Source: Maritimibacter dapengensis (GTDB lineage Bacteria > Pseudomonadota > Alphaproteobacteria > Rhodobacterales > Rhodobacteraceae). From it: 64,000 nucleotides of DNA. Below the pieces are notes generated by a model. The model saw only the letters and a list, made by a program, of their open reading frames with translations. It did no database searches and was not told the DNA's origin. The stretch lies in assembly GCF_019218265.1 (NCBI RefSeq), contig NZ_JAHUZE010000003.1, forward strand, positions 62,001 through 126,000, given 5' to 3'. The number at the start of each line of letters is the position of its first letter. The stretch's first letter is position 1. Positions 62,443-64,000 of this stretch are shown here, piece after piece. The position numbers were made by a program, and so were the translations under genes.

Positions 62443-63975
62443 CTACCAGCTAAGGCCCAGTCGGTTCATGACGCGCTGCACGATGACGTCCAACGGTTGA
62501 TAGTATTCATGTATCACGTACATCGCTATCGGGATCAGGATCAGCACCGCGACAAGCAAAACGATCCTTCCCCAACGACGCGACCCGCCCGGCGTTCCGT
62601 AGTTCGGTATTGTCGCAAGCGGCGTGATACCGAGCTTGTTTACGAGTTCTTCCGGTCGGCGGACCGAACGATTGAGAACTTCAAGCAAAACGACAAGCGC
62701 CAGCCCGAGGATAATCCCAAAGATACCACCACCTGCGGCAATTACCGTGCGATTGGGTTTTGAAGGTTGGTTGGGCACGGCTGGCGGTTCGATCACGGAA
62801 ATGCGCTGCCCGCGCGCCATGACTTCGATCCGTTCGCCGGTGCTGGCCTGCGAAAGACGGTCCACCGCGATATTGTATTGTCGCTGAACATTCTCGTAGT
62901 CCAGTTCAAGTTCATCGAGCTGGATCGCGTTGGTCGGCGTCTTCGAGATCGTCTCCGACAAAGTGCCGAGTTGCTTCTCCGTATCATCACGTTGTTGCTC
63001 AAGCACGGATCGCCGAGCGGCAATTTCCGCCAATTGGACATCCAGCAGAGAATTCCCTGTTCCTTCGGTCGGCTCTTCTGATGCTGCCTGAGCACCAACG
63101 GTTTTCTCGAGTTGTTCGATCCGGGCTTCGAGCATCTTGATCCGCGGGTTTTCCGGTGAATAGACCGCCAACGCTTCGTTCAATTCAGATTTCAGCGTTT
63201 CCAATTGCCGCTGTTCGGGGGTCTGCGCCGCGCCGGCGGCTCCCGAAACCTGCCCGGTGGATTCGAATATCTGGATCAGGCGGTTGCGCTGCTCGTCCAG
63301 GCTCGTCAATTCGCGGTCAAGCGAGTTGAGACTTTGTTGCAGAAGCGTTTGTTGGTTCAACCGGTAGTCGAGGCTTTCTGGGAGCGCATCGATATTGTCG
63401 CTCTTGAACTCCAGAATACGCGCACTCCGCGTCGCAAGCTCTTCACTCAGTCGGGACACTTCCTGTTCGAAGAACTCGAGCGTCTGGCCCGCCCGAACAG
63501 TCCGGGACTCAACGTCCTCCTGCTGGATCATGGTGAGGAACTGATTCAGAACACCGGCGGCCTTTTCGCCCGACGTCGCCTCGAACGTCAGTGTCATCAG
63601 CGCCGCTTCGTTGCGGCCCGCCGAACTCCTGATCGATGTCCGTGCCCGCATGTTGCGCACGATCTGATCAGGCAGCATCCGTGGCTGGTCGTCGAAAACC
63701 TTCAACTCGTTGGCCACGCGCAGAAGGTTGGCGCGTGTCAGCAACCTTTGTTCGATGATCTGAAGCTGCTCTTCCGCCGGTGTGCGGACCGTCGAGGCTG
63801 CAAGTTCCGATGGAATTCGCGGTGACTCCACGATCAGGCGCATCTGCGACTCGTAAACCGGTGGAAGCGACCTGGCGACGATCACCGAGACCGAAGCCAC
63901 GAGGATTGCGACGATCAGGAAGTACGGCGACCGCCGCAGGAAGATCGACCAGTAGAATTTCAGCGTGCTTTTCAT
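62443..63975 (-). CDS. Wzz/GNVR chain-length regulator
   Basis: 510 residues. Membrane helix at about 19-34, a long periplasmic coiled-coil region (about 60-410, with LELDYENVQRQYNIAVDRLS, the GNVR-type block) and helices at about 430-450 and 475-495 before a short tail. It forms the periplasmic part of the polysaccharide co-polymerase, with CpsD as its cytoplasmic partner. The last 25 bases of the window may hold the end of another gene (frame ending GPLLGQD), but this cannot be judged. Confidence 0.88.
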   Translation of the reverse strand: MKSTLKFYWSIFLRRSPYFLIVAILVASVSVIVARSLPPVYESQMRLIVESPRIPSELAASTVRTPAEEQLQIIEQRLLTRANLLRVANELKVFDDQPRMLPDQIVRNMRARTSIRSSAGRNEAALMTLTFEATSGEKAAGVLNQFLTMIQQEDVESRTVRAGQTLEFFEQEVSRLSEELATRSARILEFKSDNIDALPESLDYRLNQQTLLQQSLNSLDRELTSLDEQRNRLIQIFESTGQVSGAAGAAQTPEQRQLETLKSELNEALAVYSPENPRIKMLEARIEQLEKTVGAQAASEEPTEGTGNSLLDVQLAEIAARRSVLEQQRDDTEKQLGTLSETISKTPTNAIQLDELELDYENVQRQYNIAVDRLSQASTGERIEVMARGQRISVIEPPAVPNQPSKPNRTVIAAGGGIFGIILGLALVVLLEVLNRSVRRPEELVNKLGITPLATIPNYGTPGGSRRWGRIVLLVAVLILIPIAMYVIHEYYQPLDVIVQRVMNRLGLSW

Positions 63976-64000
63976 TCAATCCTGCCCCAGCAGTGGTCCG

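Noticed and set aside
1-64000. tRNA, rRNA, CRISPR arrays, insertion sequences, prophage
   Set aside because: No cloverleaf, repeat-spacer pattern, transposase or phage gene could be recognised in any intergenic stretch or frame.
63976-64000. End of another gene before wzz
   Set aside because: A frame ending GPLLGQD is open over 25 bases, too short to support a gene.

Overview
The window looks like chromosomal DNA of a marine-type alphaproteobacterium of the Rhodobacteraceae (Roseobacter group). This rests on the high GC content, a TRAP dicarboxylate system, a NasS/NasT-controlled nitrate operon, two VPLPA-CTERM proteins and an ArsR-ArsC fusion. I saw no rRNA, tRNA, CRISPR array, insertion sequence or prophage. 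The species cannot be named from the sequence alone.

Region 1 (1-5.9 kb): the 5' end of an acyl-CoA dehydrogenase, the tRNA-modification gene Sua5, and a tight four-gene operon. The operon holds a circularly permuted ATP-grasp, an alpha-E protein, a transglutaminase-like protease and an Anbu proteasome-like peptidase. It looks like a peptide-making and peptide-cutting pathway whose product is unknown. Region 2 (6.0-13.6 kb): dctB-dctD and the TRAP transporter dctPQM, with a small ArsR/SRPBCC/DUF1761 operon between them on the other strand. DctD lacks the sigma-54 contact loop.

Region 3 (13.6-17.2 kb): an ArsR-ArsC fusion gene and a three-gene ABC importer of unknown substrate. Region 4 (17.3-30.2 kb, all minus strand): nitrate assimilation in transcription order nasT, nasS, leader, nrtA, nrtB, nrtCD fusion, GAF-repeat protein, nirB, small ORF, nirD, nasA. 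The leader between nasS and nrtA carries hairpins and an intrinsic terminator of the kind NasT is known to read through. Nitrate is imported (nrt), reduced to nitrite (nasA) and then to ammonium (nirBD).

Region 5 (30.4-36.5 kb): a GAF/Fis regulator with its aldehyde dehydrogenase and a palindromic site between them, a DUF305-type membrane protein, and an SDR plus DUF4386 pair divergent from a LysR gene. Region 6 (36.5-43.8 kb): aromatic catabolism through homogentisate. A minus-strand operon (FAD hydroxylase, 63-residue DUF2783 protein, VOC protein) resembles the two-component MhaA/MhaB 3-hydroxyphenylacetate hydroxylase. The plus-strand operon is MBL-hmgA-maiA-fahA. A MarR gene lies between them, and three copies of one palindrome tie the promoters together.

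Region 7 (43.8-64 kb): an exopolysaccharide locus, visibly richer in A+T in its first 14 kb. It holds a sulfotransferase, a GMC oxidoreductase with a tiny Tat-signal partner, an acyltransferase, sugar-nucleotide enzymes (RfbC-like, RfbF, two SDR epimerases, a UDP-sugar dehydrogenase), glycosyltransferases including a split Alg13/Alg14 type, a NodB deacetylase, a rhomboid protease, two VPLPA-CTERM proteins, and the Wzz/CpsD chain-length pair. The flippase, polymerase, export channel, initiating transferase and exosortase are not in the window.
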